The notes under the pieces were generated by a model. It worked only from the letters and a program-made list of their open reading frames with translations. It was not told where the DNA came from and searched no databases. From Planctomycetales bacterium (GTDB lineage Bacteria; Planctomycetota; Phycisphaerae; SM23-33), in assembly GCA_030612725.1 (NCBI GenBank), contig JAUWNJ010000003.1, forward strand, positions 1 through 64,000: a stretch of 64,000 nt of DNA, read 5' to 3'. Numbering within the stretch: position 1 is the stretch's first letter; each line of letters starts with the position of its first letter. A program made the position numbers and the translations under genes. Of this stretch, positions 27,267 through 36,782 are shown piece by piece.

Positions 27267-27831
27267 ACAACAGGCGACGCAGCGCCTCTTTGAATTCCTC
27301 TGAGTCGTCCTGCTTCAAGGTCCAATCGAGTGCCTTTTCCAGTTCGCTACCATTAGGTCGCAGCATGTCGAGGTCCTGTATGTGTTGCTGCTGTCTTCCG
27401 GACCGGCTCGCGGCGGCATATAGTTTCAGGCAGATCAGGTCTTCTCTGCCAAGCCAGTACAGGCATAACCTCGACCCGAACTGCTCTTCTTTCAACCGCT
27501 TTTCTATTCCTTCCGGTAGTCCCTTTTTGAACAACTCACGCGGACCGGTATTGAGCCATCCCTTCGTAAGCCCAAAATCATCGGCGATTTCCCAAGCGCA
27601 CTCGCGAATCTCTTTGGGTAAATCAGCCTCCTTCAATTCAATGGAGTTCTCCCGTTCCTGCCCCAGCGCAACAACGTCTATATCTTTTGTAGGTCGCCGA
27701 AGGACGCCAATAACATTCATGGCAGCCCCACCGCAAACTACCAGCCCAACGGGACAAGTCTGATGAAAATCCATTTTCTCACCAAGGGCCTGTAACAACT
27801 TGTGTATTTGTTGGGTATTTTGTAGGGTCAT
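27229..27831 (-). CDS. Nucleotidyltransferase-fold protein (DUF6036/AbiEii-like)
   Basis: VVCGGAAMNVIGVLRRPTKDIDVVAL; REDLICLKLYAAASR; DLDML. Confidence 0.75.
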   Translation of the reverse strand: MTLQNTQQIHKLLQALGEKMDFHQTCPVGLVVCGGAAMNVIGVLRRPTKDIDVVALGQERENSIELKEADLPKEIRECAWEIADDFGLTKGWLNTGPRELFKKGLPEGIEKRLKEEQFGSRLCLYWLGREDLICLKLYAAASRSGRQQQHIQDLDMLRPNGSELEKALDWTLKQDDSEEFKEALRRLLCDMGHNDLAYGW

Positions 27832-27931
27832 GTCTATTCATCGGATATTATAGTATGCGAATCGAATACTTTAAGCGCATTATTCAAGCCAAGCAATATT
27901 TGTGCCATTTATTTATTCTGTCGGAGTCTAT

Positions 27932-28975
27932 TTAGCAGATTCTTGGCAGATCCTGTCCGTAGGGCGTCTGGACGATGCGTCTTCCTCCGGCGTGGGTGAG
28001 CATCTCCACGAGGGGCACATCATCGCTCTGCCCGACGGTACCGATAACGGCGGAGGAGCGGGCGATTTCGTGGTCGGCGAGGATTTCGACTGCTTTTTCG
28101 GCGGCATCGGAGGCAATCACTGCAACGAGTTTCCCCTCGTTGGCGACGTTGAGCAAGTCCAGCCCCAGCATCTCGGCGACTGCGTGGGCCGTCGGGTCGA
28201 GCGGAATGTCGGTTTCGCGGATTTCGATATTTCGACCTGTCGCAGCCGACAGTTCCGCCAGCGTCGCGGCCAGTCCGCCACGGGTCGGGTCGCGCATCCA
28301 CTTTACCTTCGATCCAAGCGTCTCAATCATCGCCGAGGTCAGGCCGTGGATTGCGGCGCAATCGCTTTGGAGCGACACGTAGTGTCCCTTTCGGGCAGCG
28401 GCTACGCCCAGTCCGCCCCGTCTGGCCATCACCGCCAGTCCGTGCTGACCCAGAGGCCCGCTCAGCAGGACGGCGTCGCCTTCTTCGACGCGTTCGAAGC
28501 CCAGGTTCGCGCCGGCCAACGGTACACCCACGCCGGCGGTGTTGATGGTAATCCCCGGCTGGCCTTTGCCCCGTTCGACGACCTTGGTGTCGCCGGTAAC
28601 GATTGTTACGCCGGCATCCTTTGCCGCCTGCCCAGCCGAGGTAAGTATGCGACACAGCAGGGAAACTTCCAGACCCTCTTCCAGTATGAGCGCCATGCTC
28701 AAGGCTACGGGTTTTGCGCCCGAGACTGCCAGGTCGTTTATCGTCCCGCAGACGCTCAATTTCCCGATGTCGCCGCCGGGGAACTCTAATGGCTGGACGA
28801 CGTAACTGTCGGTGGTGAAGACGACCTGTCCACCGCCGACCGCAACCGTCGCGGCATCGTTCAGGCTTGAAGCGTCCTGCCCGCCGATCGCGGGTAAGAT
28901 CACCTCGGCGATCAGTTCGGCGGTCAACTGCCCGCCCCCGCCGTGGGCAAGAAGGATTTTCTTCGATTGGTTCAT
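27932..28975 (-). CDS. hypE: Hydrogenase expression/formation protein HypE
   Basis: KKILLAHGGGGQLTAELI, MRDPTRGGLAATLAEL, C-terminal ...QDLPRIC*. Confidence 0.96.
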   Translation of the reverse strand: MNQSKKILLAHGGGGQLTAELIAEVILPAIGGQDASSLNDAATVAVGGGQVVFTTDSYVVQPLEFPGGDIGKLSVCGTINDLAVSGAKPVALSMALILEEGLEVSLLCRILTSAGQAAKDAGVTIVTGDTKVVERGKGQPGITINTAGVGVPLAGANLGFERVEEGDAVLLSGPLGQHGLAVMARRGGLGVAAARKGHYVSLQSDCAAIHGLTSAMIETLGSKVKWMRDPTRGGLAATLAELSAATGRNIEIRETDIPLDPTAHAVAEMLGLDLLNVANEGKLVAVIASDAAEKAVEILADHEIARSSAVIGTVGQSDDVPLVEMLTHAGGRRIVQTPYGQDLPRIC

Positions 28976-30051
28976 CGCTTCGTTCCGTATTTGTAATAGG
29001 CTGCGCACGAACCTTCCGAGGAGACCATGCAAGGGCCTACCGGTTCGCGTGGCGTACATTGTCCGCCGAACATCGGGCAGTCCGTCGGAAGGCATCGTCC
29101 GCAGATAACGTCCCCGCACCGGCAGCCGGGTGGTTCGACTGTCTCAAACTCCGGTAAGTCGAACCGACGGGCGGTGTCGAAGTTGGTAAATTCACCCTTC
29201 AGCACAAGCCCGCTGGATGGTATCACGCCCAGCGCGCGCCAGCGAGCGTCGGTAACGTCGAATGTCTCCTTGATGACTTGTTTGGCTTGTGGGTTTCCAT
29301 CGGCGCTGACGGCTGGATAGACGCTGCACGCCGACGGGGCGTCGTCGGCGAGTTGGCGGAGGATTTCGCTGATACCGGCGAGTATCTGTTCGTCGTCGAA
29401 ACCCGCCACCACGCAAGGTTTGTCGAACTGCTCGGCAATCGGTTTGTACTCCCGCCATCCTGTGATGACGCTGACGTGCCCGGGACACAGGAACCCGTCA
29501 ATTCGCACGTCTGTTTGAGAAAGCAGAACCCGCATCGCGGGCGTAACGAGTTTGTGGGCGGTCAGGGCAGAGAAGTTCGTAACGCCCTCATCGCGTGCCT
29601 GTCGGATCGCCAAGGCTGTCGCCGGCGCGGTTGTCTCGAACCCGATAGCGAGAAAGACCACTTGTTTATCGGGTCTGTTGCGTGCCAGTTCGACGGCATT
29701 GTGAGCGGCATAGACGATCTCGACGTTTGCGCCGTCGCAGCGTGCCTGTTCCAGCGAGCCCGACGAACCGGGCACGCGAACCATGTCGCCGTAAGTGGCT
29801 ATGATAACGTCGCTTATACCGGATAAATGAACGGCGGCGTCCATGTATGACTGCTCGGTAACGCAGACCGGGCACCCCGGCCCGCTGACCAGACGCAGCC
29901 CCTCCGGTAGCAGGCTTCTCAGCCCGCCGCGACTTATGGCGACCGTGTGCGTCCCGCAAATCTCCATCAACTGAACGACGGATTTTCCACCGGACGATAA
30001 TCGCTTCCAGTAGGAATCAATGTCTTTACGTATTTCAGCGAGATGGTTCAT
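28972..30051 (-). CDS. hypD: Hydrogenase formation protein HypD
   Basis: LMEICGTHTVAISRGGLRSLLPEGLRLVSGPGCPVCVT. Confidence 0.97.
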   Translation of the reverse strand: MNHLAEIRKDIDSYWKRLSSGGKSVVQLMEICGTHTVAISRGGLRSLLPEGLRLVSGPGCPVCVTEQSYMDAAVHLSGISDVIIATYGDMVRVPGSSGSLEQARCDGANVEIVYAAHNAVELARNRPDKQVVFLAIGFETTAPATALAIRQARDEGVTNFSALTAHKLVTPAMRVLLSQTDVRIDGFLCPGHVSVITGWREYKPIAEQFDKPCVVAGFDDEQILAGISEILRQLADDAPSACSVYPAVSADGNPQAKQVIKETFDVTDARWRALGVIPSSGLVLKGEFTNFDTARRFDLPEFETVEPPGCRCGDVICGRCLPTDCPMFGGQCTPREPVGPCMVSSEGSCAAYYKYGTKR

Positions 30052-30269
30052 TTTGTCAAACCTTCCATTTCGCGGAAGATGGCGAATGTTTCGCGCGCGT
30101 CTTTTTCGTTCAGGATGGTGATGGCGTATCCGGCATGGACGAGCACCCAGTCGCCGATTTTCGCCTGCGGCGTCAGCGAGGTCATGGCCGTCGCGCGCGC
30201 ACCTGCCAGGTCGATGGTAGCCTTTTCGCCTTCGAGCGATTCAATCTTCGCCGGTATCGCCAGACACAT
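30048..30269 (-). CDS. hypC: HypC/HybG/HupF family hydrogenase formation chaperone
   Basis: MCLAIPAKI, GDWVLVHAGYAI. Confidence 0.96.
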   Translation of the reverse strand: MCLAIPAKIESLEGEKATIDLAGARATAMTSLTPQAKIGDWVLVHAGYAITILNEKDARETFAIFREMEGLTK

Positions 30270-32656
30270 TATATTTGCTCCTCAATTTTATATTCCGCTG
30301 CCGCTATGACCGCTTGTCCCAGTGCTATTCCGCCGTCGTTGCACGGTATCTCCCGATGCGTCAACACCTCGAAGCCATCGGCTTCCAGCAGATTCGTTAG
30401 TCGTCTTGAGAGATACTGATTGGCGAAGCATCCGCCTGAAAGCACGACGGAACACAGGTTGCAAACCTGTGCCACCCGCTTCGCCGACGACGACAGGAAG
30501 GCTGCGACGGTGTTGTGAAATTTCGCCGAAACAATGCCCGTCGTAACGCCGTCGGCGATGTCCCGCACAATGCCTTCAATCATAGGCCTATAGTCTATCT
30601 CAAACGGGTCGGTGTCCGTCAGCGTAAACGGATATTCATCCCGCACACCATTGGTAATCGCTCCTTCAAGCAGCATTGGCGCTTCGCCTTCGTATCGGTT
30701 CCGCTCTGCAAGCCCGCATATCGCAGCGACACCATCGAAGAACCGTCCCAGCGAACTGCTCGGCATGCAATTTACACCGGATGATAACTGCTCGACCAGA
30801 CCGGCGAATCTGTCTTCATCAATGCTCATCAGACGGTAGGCTGGGACGGAACGAAGTGGAGTCCCACCTTTCTTGAGTTGCCGGGACTCCGCTCCGCTTC
30901 GTCCCAGCCTACAATCCTTTCCGAAAGTCTCCCACAGCAATGATGCTGCGGGTCTGGCGGTCTCGACGGCGGCGGCGTTCCCGCCGGGTAAAGCGAAATA
31001 TCGCAGATGCCCAAGACGAGCAAACCCCGCCGGAGATGCCCGCATAATCTCACAGCCCCAGACGGCTCCGTCGGTACCGTAACCCGTTCCGTCGCAGGCG
31101 ATTCCGACGACCTCATCGCTTCGGCCATGCTCGGCCAGACAGGAAACGACGTGGGCATGATGATGCTGAACGCGGATAATCGGTAAGGCAGGTCGGCCTG
31201 AAAGTTTCCCGGCGGCACGGCGAATGGCGTACTCGCCGGAGAGATACTGCGGGTGCATGTCGGCGGCGATTACTTCAGGCCCAAGGTCTGCCAGCGTCTC
31301 GATGTCGCTTATGACGCCCATGAAGTGGCGATAGACTCGTCCATCCTTGAGGTCGCCGATGTGCTCGCTGATAACGGCCCGGCCGTTATGATAGAGACAG
31401 ACGGCGTTTTTCATCTCTGCGCCGACAGCAAGGATAACGGAAGTTTTTTCGTTGTTACCGGTGAGTCTGACAGGTCTTGGCGCGTATCCGCGTGCGCGGC
31501 GCAGCACGGAAGGACCATCTTTGCCGACCTGCACGACGCTGTCGTCTATGCTCCGGGCGATGCGACGGTTGTGCAACAGGATCGCATCGGCGATTTGTCC
31601 CAGGTGCGCGACGGATTCGGCGTTGTCTTTAATCAGTGGCTCGTCGGAAACGTTACCGCTGGTCATCACCAGCGCCGGTAAATCACCGTCGAACAGCAAA
31701 TGATGCAGCGGCGTGTATGGCAGCATGATACCAAGGGTTTTCAGCCCCGGCGCGACGGATTCGGCGACCGGAGCGTCGGGCTTACGAGTCAATAGACAGA
31801 TGGGGCGAACAGGCCCTGCCAGCACATCTTCAACGTCGGCGTCAAATTCGCATAGTTGTCGTGCCTGCTCCAGGTCGCGGACCATCAGCGCGAATGGTTT
31901 GGCGTCTCGACCTTTGCGTAATCGCAGGCGGCGGACGACGTTGTCGATGTCGGCACGGCAGGTGAGATGAAACCCGCCCAGACCTTTAATGGCGACAATC
32001 CGCCCTGACCCGATGAGATTGGATGCTTCGGCGATTGGGTCGTCGCAGGGAATCGCTCGCCCCTGATTATCTATCAGGCGGCACGTCGGTCCGCAGGCCT
32101 GACAGGCAATTGGCTGGGCGTGAAATCGCCGGTCGGCGGGTGAAGAATACTGCCGGCTGCAAAGATCGCACATCGCAAAATCCGCCATTGTCGTATTGGG
32201 CCGGTCGTAGGGGATCCGCTCGATAATGCTATACCGAGGCCCGCAGTTGGTGCAGTTGATGAACGGGTAGCGGTATCGCGGATCGGACGGGTCGCGCATC
32301 TCGGTCAGGCAATCGTCGCAGACGGCTGTATCGGGCGTTACCTGTGCGTCAGCCAATTCCCCGCCGGCGCTGGCGCGGATTTCAAAAGCCTCCTCGCCGG
32401 TCAGCACGGGCAAATCGCTCCGGCGACATTGGCGCATCTCGGCAAGCGGCGGAAGTTCCGCCGGTAGCCGACGGGCGAACCGGTCAATCGCATCGGCGCT
32501 ACCCTGGGCCTCGATTGTAGCGCCGGAGGCGTCATTGATGACGAACCCGGTCAGTCCCTCCGCGACAGCCAGACGCCATGCGTAAGGGCGAAAACCAACG
32601 CCCTGGACCTGTCCGGTAAGATGCAAACGCTCACGTTTTAAATCCGGTTTCGGCAT
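30269..32656 (-). CDS. hypF: Carbamoyltransferase HypF
   Basis: Acylphosphatase GQVQGVGFRPYAWRLA, zinc fingers CxxC, YrdC and Kae1-like domains; start chosen at MPKPDLKRERL. Confidence 0.96.
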   Translation of the reverse strand: MPKPDLKRERLHLTGQVQGVGFRPYAWRLAVAEGLTGFVINDASGATIEAQGSADAIDRFARRLPAELPPLAEMRQCRRSDLPVLTGEEAFEIRASAGGELADAQVTPDTAVCDDCLTEMRDPSDPRYRYPFINCTNCGPRYSIIERIPYDRPNTTMADFAMCDLCSRQYSSPADRRFHAQPIACQACGPTCRLIDNQGRAIPCDDPIAEASNLIGSGRIVAIKGLGGFHLTCRADIDNVVRRLRLRKGRDAKPFALMVRDLEQARQLCEFDADVEDVLAGPVRPICLLTRKPDAPVAESVAPGLKTLGIMLPYTPLHHLLFDGDLPALVMTSGNVSDEPLIKDNAESVAHLGQIADAILLHNRRIARSIDDSVVQVGKDGPSVLRRARGYAPRPVRLTGNNEKTSVILAVGAEMKNAVCLYHNGRAVISEHIGDLKDGRVYRHFMGVISDIETLADLGPEVIAADMHPQYLSGEYAIRRAAGKLSGRPALPIIRVQHHHAHVVSCLAEHGRSDEVVGIACDGTGYGTDGAVWGCEIMRASPAGFARLGHLRYFALPGGNAAAVETARPAASLLWETFGKDCRLGRSGAESRQLKKGGTPLRSVPAYRLMSIDEDRFAGLVEQLSSGVNCMPSSSLGRFFDGVAAICGLAERNRYEGEAPMLLEGAITNGVRDEYPFTLTDTDPFEIDYRPMIEGIVRDIADGVTTGIVSAKFHNTVAAFLSSSAKRVAQVCNLCSVVLSGGCFANQYLSRRLTNLLEADGFEVLTHREIPCNDGGIALGQAVIAAAEYKIEEQI
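30453..30471. repeat. Short palindromic repeat inside hypF encoding VAQVCNLC
   Basis: CACAGGTT-GCA-AACCTGTG. Confidence 0.6.
30836..30912. repeat. REP-like inverted pair inside hypF
   Basis: GTAGGCTGGGACGGAACGAAGTGGAGTCCC (30836-30865) and inverted GGGACTCCGCTCCGCTTCGTCCCAGCCTAC (30883-30912); related copies at 38101-38130 and 53498-53527. Confidence 0.85.
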
Positions 32657-32746
32657 AGGTGCGATTGCTCCATTGTAGGCCAACACCGGCGGTAATCGCC
32701 AGAGTTGCTGTTGACATCCTGTCCGTCGTTCACTACCAAGGGGGTT

Positions 32747-33541
32747 ATGAACGTTCGCAGGAACATTCGCAGGGCGATTATTGTGCTGCTGATAACGGCG
32801 GTTTTCACCGTTGCGCTGCTCTACGGTCTGGCCGACCGGATTCCGTCTGCTTACCGCGAGGCGCAGCAGCGAGTTATCAGACTGGCCGAACTGAACGAAC
32901 AGGCTGAACGGGAAAACCGGGAAGGTCCTCGTCGGCACTTCCTGAAAGTGTATGGCGATTTCAGCAAGTACGGCGGGGCGGGCAAACCATTCGAGTTCCA
33001 AATCACTGCCGATGAAATCAACCTGTGCCTTGTGTCGATGGACCAGATTGCATCCCTCAATTCCCCCAAACCGGTGTACGCGACGGCGAAACTTACGAAG
33101 GCGGGTTTTCGTGGCCCGCTGGTGTCGATGGACGACGGCGTGTTGACGCTGATGGTTAAATCCACACGGCATGATAAGATCATCAGCGTGGACCTGAAAT
33201 TCGTCTTCGACGGACAAGGCGACATGAGGATGGAAATTTTCGCCATTCGCATCGGCGTATTACCCGTCCCCGTGGCGATGCTGGAAAACCAGATTCAAAG
33301 GCTTCGTGGGAAATTGCAAAACCTGCTGGGGCGGACGAACAATAACGGTGACGGTTCGTTTGCCGCTTCGACGAAAAATGTCGCCAGATTGTTGCGAGCG
33401 GTGGTGGATATGCTTGACGCCCAATCCGTCAGGCCGGAAGTAACATGGAAGGATAATAATGTCAGGCATCCGCTGTTGATTACCGACATGGTAATCAATG
33501 ACGGTACGCTCACGCTCCATTTCGACCCGATCCTCGATTGA
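32747..33541 (+). CDS. Hypothetical membrane-anchored protein
   Basis: N-terminal TM RRAIIVLLITAVFTVALLYGL; start chosen at MNVRRN. Confidence 0.7.
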   Translation: MNVRRNIRRAIIVLLITAVFTVALLYGLADRIPSAYREAQQRVIRLAELNEQAERENREGPRRHFLKVYGDFSKYGGAGKPFEFQITADEINLCLVSMDQIASLNSPKPVYATAKLTKAGFRGPLVSMDDGVLTLMVKSTRHDKIISVDLKFVFDGQGDMRMEIFAIRIGVLPVPVAMLENQIQRLRGKLQNLLGRTNNNGDGSFAASTKNVARLLRAVVDMLDAQSVRPEVTWKDNNVRHPLLITDMVINDGTLTLHFDPILD

Positions 33542-33675
33542 GACGCACACACCGCATAGCAACCGCCTCGTGGTCGTTCATTTTTGTTTTTGAATTTCGG
33601 GGTGGAGTCGGGTAGAATTTTAGTCTGGTTGCCGGGTGATTTTCGTTGCCACGGCCAGGATGAAGGAGGCCGGTG

Positions 33676-34425
33676 ATGAGTTCCGGTTTCGGTAATTTCA
33701 GCGACGATTTTTTCATTAACATGGACCTGCATACTTCCCTTCCGCTACCACAAGGTCGGGAGACCGTGCTGCAATTCTGCGAGAACGTCCAGAAGCAGTT
33801 TCCGGACATGACCGATTTTCACCAGCGTGAAAACGGCGAATACGTTCTGGAGGGCGACCGCGGTAGCGGGGCATATCGCTGGCTTGGGCTTGAGATGCGG
33901 CGTCTTTCGACCGGGGCTTTCAATCCGTCCGAAGCCGAGATCGCTTACGAACAGCACGAATGGGTGCTGGACCGAAGTCGATACTTCCTCGGCGTCTCGC
34001 ACCTGGACGTCGAGTCGCTCGACCTGGTCTATGGTTTCAACCTCGACTGCGTTGGAAACCGAGACGAGATAGTTCACGAGGCGCTGATAAGCGGAAGCCG
34101 GCTTGCTACCTTCCTGAACGAAGCCAACGCCGTGGCGCTGAACTTCGAACCGGCATTCGTTATCGCCCTGAACGATGATTGCAGCCTCCAGGCCCGCCTG
34201 GCGATAGAAACACGCAATTCCAGTTACCAGGTGCGCACGGGTATCTACGACGAAGAGCCAATAAGCATCTACTTCACCATTCGCGCCCATCCGTGTCCAA
34301 GCCAACAGTTCGATCTCGTCGGGTCGCTGGCAGAACAGTCCCGGATCGCCGAAGAGTACATCGTGCGGGTAATCCTTCCTAACGTCGTCCGCCCCATAGC
34401 GTCGGCCATCGCCGCCGCTCAATAA
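33676..34425 (+). CDS. Hypothetical protein
   Basis: Long ORF with consistent codon usage, upstream ggaggccggtg RBS. Confidence 0.7.
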   Translation: MSSGFGNFSDDFFINMDLHTSLPLPQGRETVLQFCENVQKQFPDMTDFHQRENGEYVLEGDRGSGAYRWLGLEMRRLSTGAFNPSEAEIAYEQHEWVLDRSRYFLGVSHLDVESLDLVYGFNLDCVGNRDEIVHEALISGSRLATFLNEANAVALNFEPAFVIALNDDCSLQARLAIETRNSSYQVRTGIYDEEPISIYFTIRAHPCPSQQFDLVGSLAEQSRIAEEYIVRVILPNVVRPIASAIAAAQ

Positions 34426-34501
34426 CTCCACAAATTACGCGAATTACGAAGAAGCCGGGACCGTTTATGATAATAGCAGCATCAAGCCGGATTAGACAAA
34501 C

Positions 34502-35671
34502 ATGAGGTTAACTATGAGCCTTGAAAACACAAACAAGCGTATCGAACAACTCATGCTGACGGTGTTGGTGTGGTTCCTGTCAATCCTGGCGGCCGTTTCG
34601 ATTCTCGTCGGTCTGACGACTGGGGTGATTCTGCTGATACGTTCGGCTTCGTGGTTGGGGGCGATAATCAGCATTGCAGGAGCATGTGGCGTTTCCGGCG
34701 TGCTTTTGGCCTTGGCATGGTTGTGCCTGAGAGGTTATCGCCAGTCGCTGGCTGAGCAGAAAATGATTTCGGTACTGGATCGCATTGCCAAGGAAGTCCA
34801 GGCTGGGTCTGTACGCCATATTGAGCGTGGAGCGACCGTCCCCCAGGGACAGGTCTCGGATACCGAAGAAGTTCCTGACGCATCCCATGCCGACCGGACC
34901 GAGGCGATATTGGCGCAACTGCGCGAGATGAACGCCAACTTGATGCTCTCCGACGAGCAGCGTCTAATAAAGGGGCAGCGACTGATTGAACAACATGTCC
35001 AACGGTTGAAGCAGAGACTGCAAGAGGCGATTTCCGCCGGCGAGCTTACCAAGGCCGAAATTATTCTCAATAGTCTGACCGGCGCGGAACCGGACTCGCC
35101 TGATATACCTCTCTTGCGTGAGCGGATCAAACAGGCACGCGCCGAGGCAGAATTCCACGACGCCGGCGAAGCCGCCCGCCAGGTCGAAAACCTCATGGCA
35201 GCAAGCGATTTCGCCGGCGCACGAACCGTTGCGGAAAATTTTCAGACTGCACATCCCGATTCTACCCAGGCATCCGATATGCTCTCAAGAATCACCAGGG
35301 AGACCCAAGCGTTCGCAACCGAGCAACGTGGGCAAATGTATCGGCAGATAGAAAAGGCGGCGGCGGGGCGGAACTGGCATTCGGCATTGGAGGCTGCGAA
35401 GAAATTCCTCGACGCTTATCCCGACAGCACCGAGGCCGACGCTGTAAGGGTTCAGTTGTCCACGATTACCGACAACGCCCATATCGAAGAGGTCCGCGTC
35501 TTCCGCGACCAGATACGCGACATGATTACGCGCCGGCGGTTCGGCGAGGCCGTTGAACTGGCGCGAGATGTTATAAAGCGATTCCCCGAAACCACCGTTG
35601 CAAACGAACTGCGCGAGCAGATGACCCGCTTGGAAGAACGGGCCAAATCAGAACAGGACAACAATAAATGA
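34502..35671 (+). CDS. Membrane protein with 2 TM segments and TPR/coiled-coil repeats
   Basis: Two hydrophobic helices, repeat phrase F.GA..VAENFQTAHPDSTQA / AKKFLDAYPDSTEA / ARDVIKRFPETTVA. Confidence 0.75.
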   Translation: MRLTMSLENTNKRIEQLMLTVLVWFLSILAAVSILVGLTTGVILLIRSASWLGAIISIAGACGVSGVLLALAWLCLRGYRQSLAEQKMISVLDRIAKEVQAGSVRHIERGATVPQGQVSDTEEVPDASHADRTEAILAQLREMNANLMLSDEQRLIKGQRLIEQHVQRLKQRLQEAISAGELTKAEIILNSLTGAEPDSPDIPLLRERIKQARAEAEFHDAGEAARQVENLMAASDFAGARTVAENFQTAHPDSTQASDMLSRITRETQAFATEQRGQMYRQIEKAAAGRNWHSALEAAKKFLDAYPDSTEADAVRVQLSTITDNAHIEEVRVFRDQIRDMITRRRFGEAVELARDVIKRFPETTVANELREQMTRLEERAKSEQDNNK

Positions 35672-36756
35672 AGCAACGCCATCTGAACATCGTCCAATCG
35701 TTACTTTCCCAGCCGACCGCACCGTTTCACGAAGAGAAGATAGTCGAACAGGTCCGACGCTGGGCGGACAAACGCGGGGCCGACTTCAGTCGCGACAAAG
35801 CGGGCAACGTTTTTGTGCATCATCGCGGCCGGGGGCGACGCAAAGGTCCGCGGTGGGTTTTCGCCGCCCACATGGACCATCCCGGCTTTGTCGTCAGCCG
35901 CGTGAACCGGCAAACGGTTTGGGCGGATTTCTTTGGCGGGGTGGCGAAAAAATATTTCCCCGGCAGCAGGGTACGGTTGTTCGGCCCGGACGGCGAGGTG
36001 CTCGCCACGGTCGCCGGCGTGCGAGCGAGTAAGAATTCGCCGGGTCTGGCGTGCCGGTTGAAGTTGGACCGCCCCTGTAAGCTTCCTGCCGGGACCGTCG
36101 GCATGTGGGACCTTCCGGCAATGCGTATTCGCGGTAAGAGGCTGATCACGCGGGCCTGCGACGACGTTGTAGGCTCGGCGGCTGTCATTTGCGCGCTGGA
36201 CGAGATTATCTCACGCAAAATCGAAGCCGACGTTACCGCCATGCTGACGCGGGCGGAGGAAGCGGCCTTCGTCGGCGCACTGGCGGCATGCCGGGACGAC
36301 AGCATCGGTAGCGACGCGATGATCATCTCGGTCGAAACATCCAAGGCCCAGCCGGGGGCGCGTCTGGGAGACGGCGCGATTATTCGCGTCGGCGATGCGG
36401 CCCGAACATTCGACCCGATGCTGACGGCCCATATTTCGGCTGTGGCCGAGGCGCTGAGCAAACGCGACCGAAACTTCCGCTTCGCCCGCCAGTTGATGCC
36501 CGGAGGAACGTGCGAATCGACCGTCTATGCCATGTGGGACTACATGACCGCCGCACTTTGCCTGCCGTTGGCCAACCTCCACAACCAGGGTCCCGGCAAC
36601 CGAATCGCCGCAGAGCAAATCCACACCGACGACTTCGCCGGCCTGGTCAAACTCATCGTCGCCATCACCGCCGAGACCCGAAGCCCGCGCGAGACGGACA
36701 AGGCCTTCAGGAAAAAACTCGACCAACTCCTGAAAACCCGGCGAAAGTATCTATAA
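35668..36756 (+). CDS. M42 family metallopeptidase-like
   Basis: FAAHMDHPGFVV, ITRACDDVVGSAAVICAL, LTRAEEAAFVGA, GGTCEST. Confidence 0.88.
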   Translation: MKQRHLNIVQSLLSQPTAPFHEEKIVEQVRRWADKRGADFSRDKAGNVFVHHRGRGRRKGPRWVFAAHMDHPGFVVSRVNRQTVWADFFGGVAKKYFPGSRVRLFGPDGEVLATVAGVRASKNSPGLACRLKLDRPCKLPAGTVGMWDLPAMRIRGKRLITRACDDVVGSAAVICALDEIISRKIEADVTAMLTRAEEAAFVGALAACRDDSIGSDAMIISVETSKAQPGARLGDGAIIRVGDAARTFDPMLTAHISAVAEALSKRDRNFRFARQLMPGGTCESTVYAMWDYMTAALCLPLANLHNQGPGNRIAAEQIHTDDFAGLVKLIVAITAETRSPRETDKAFRKKLDQLLKTRRKYL

Positions 36757-36782
36757 AAAGCAAAGGACGGAGAATAATTTCG

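Noticed and set aside
30453-30471. QVCNLC in HypF as an additional zinc-binding motif
   Set aside because: The residues are encoded by a perfect palindromic repeat and are better explained as an insertion.
32657-33217. N-terminal extension of the HypF ORF
   Set aside because: Overlaps the opposite-strand gene 32747-33541; the acylphosphatase domain begins right after MPKPDLKRERL.
36510-36782. Long N-terminal extension of PurD
   Set aside because: Overlaps the M42 peptidase frame; PurD starts at MNILIVGGGGREHA (36783).
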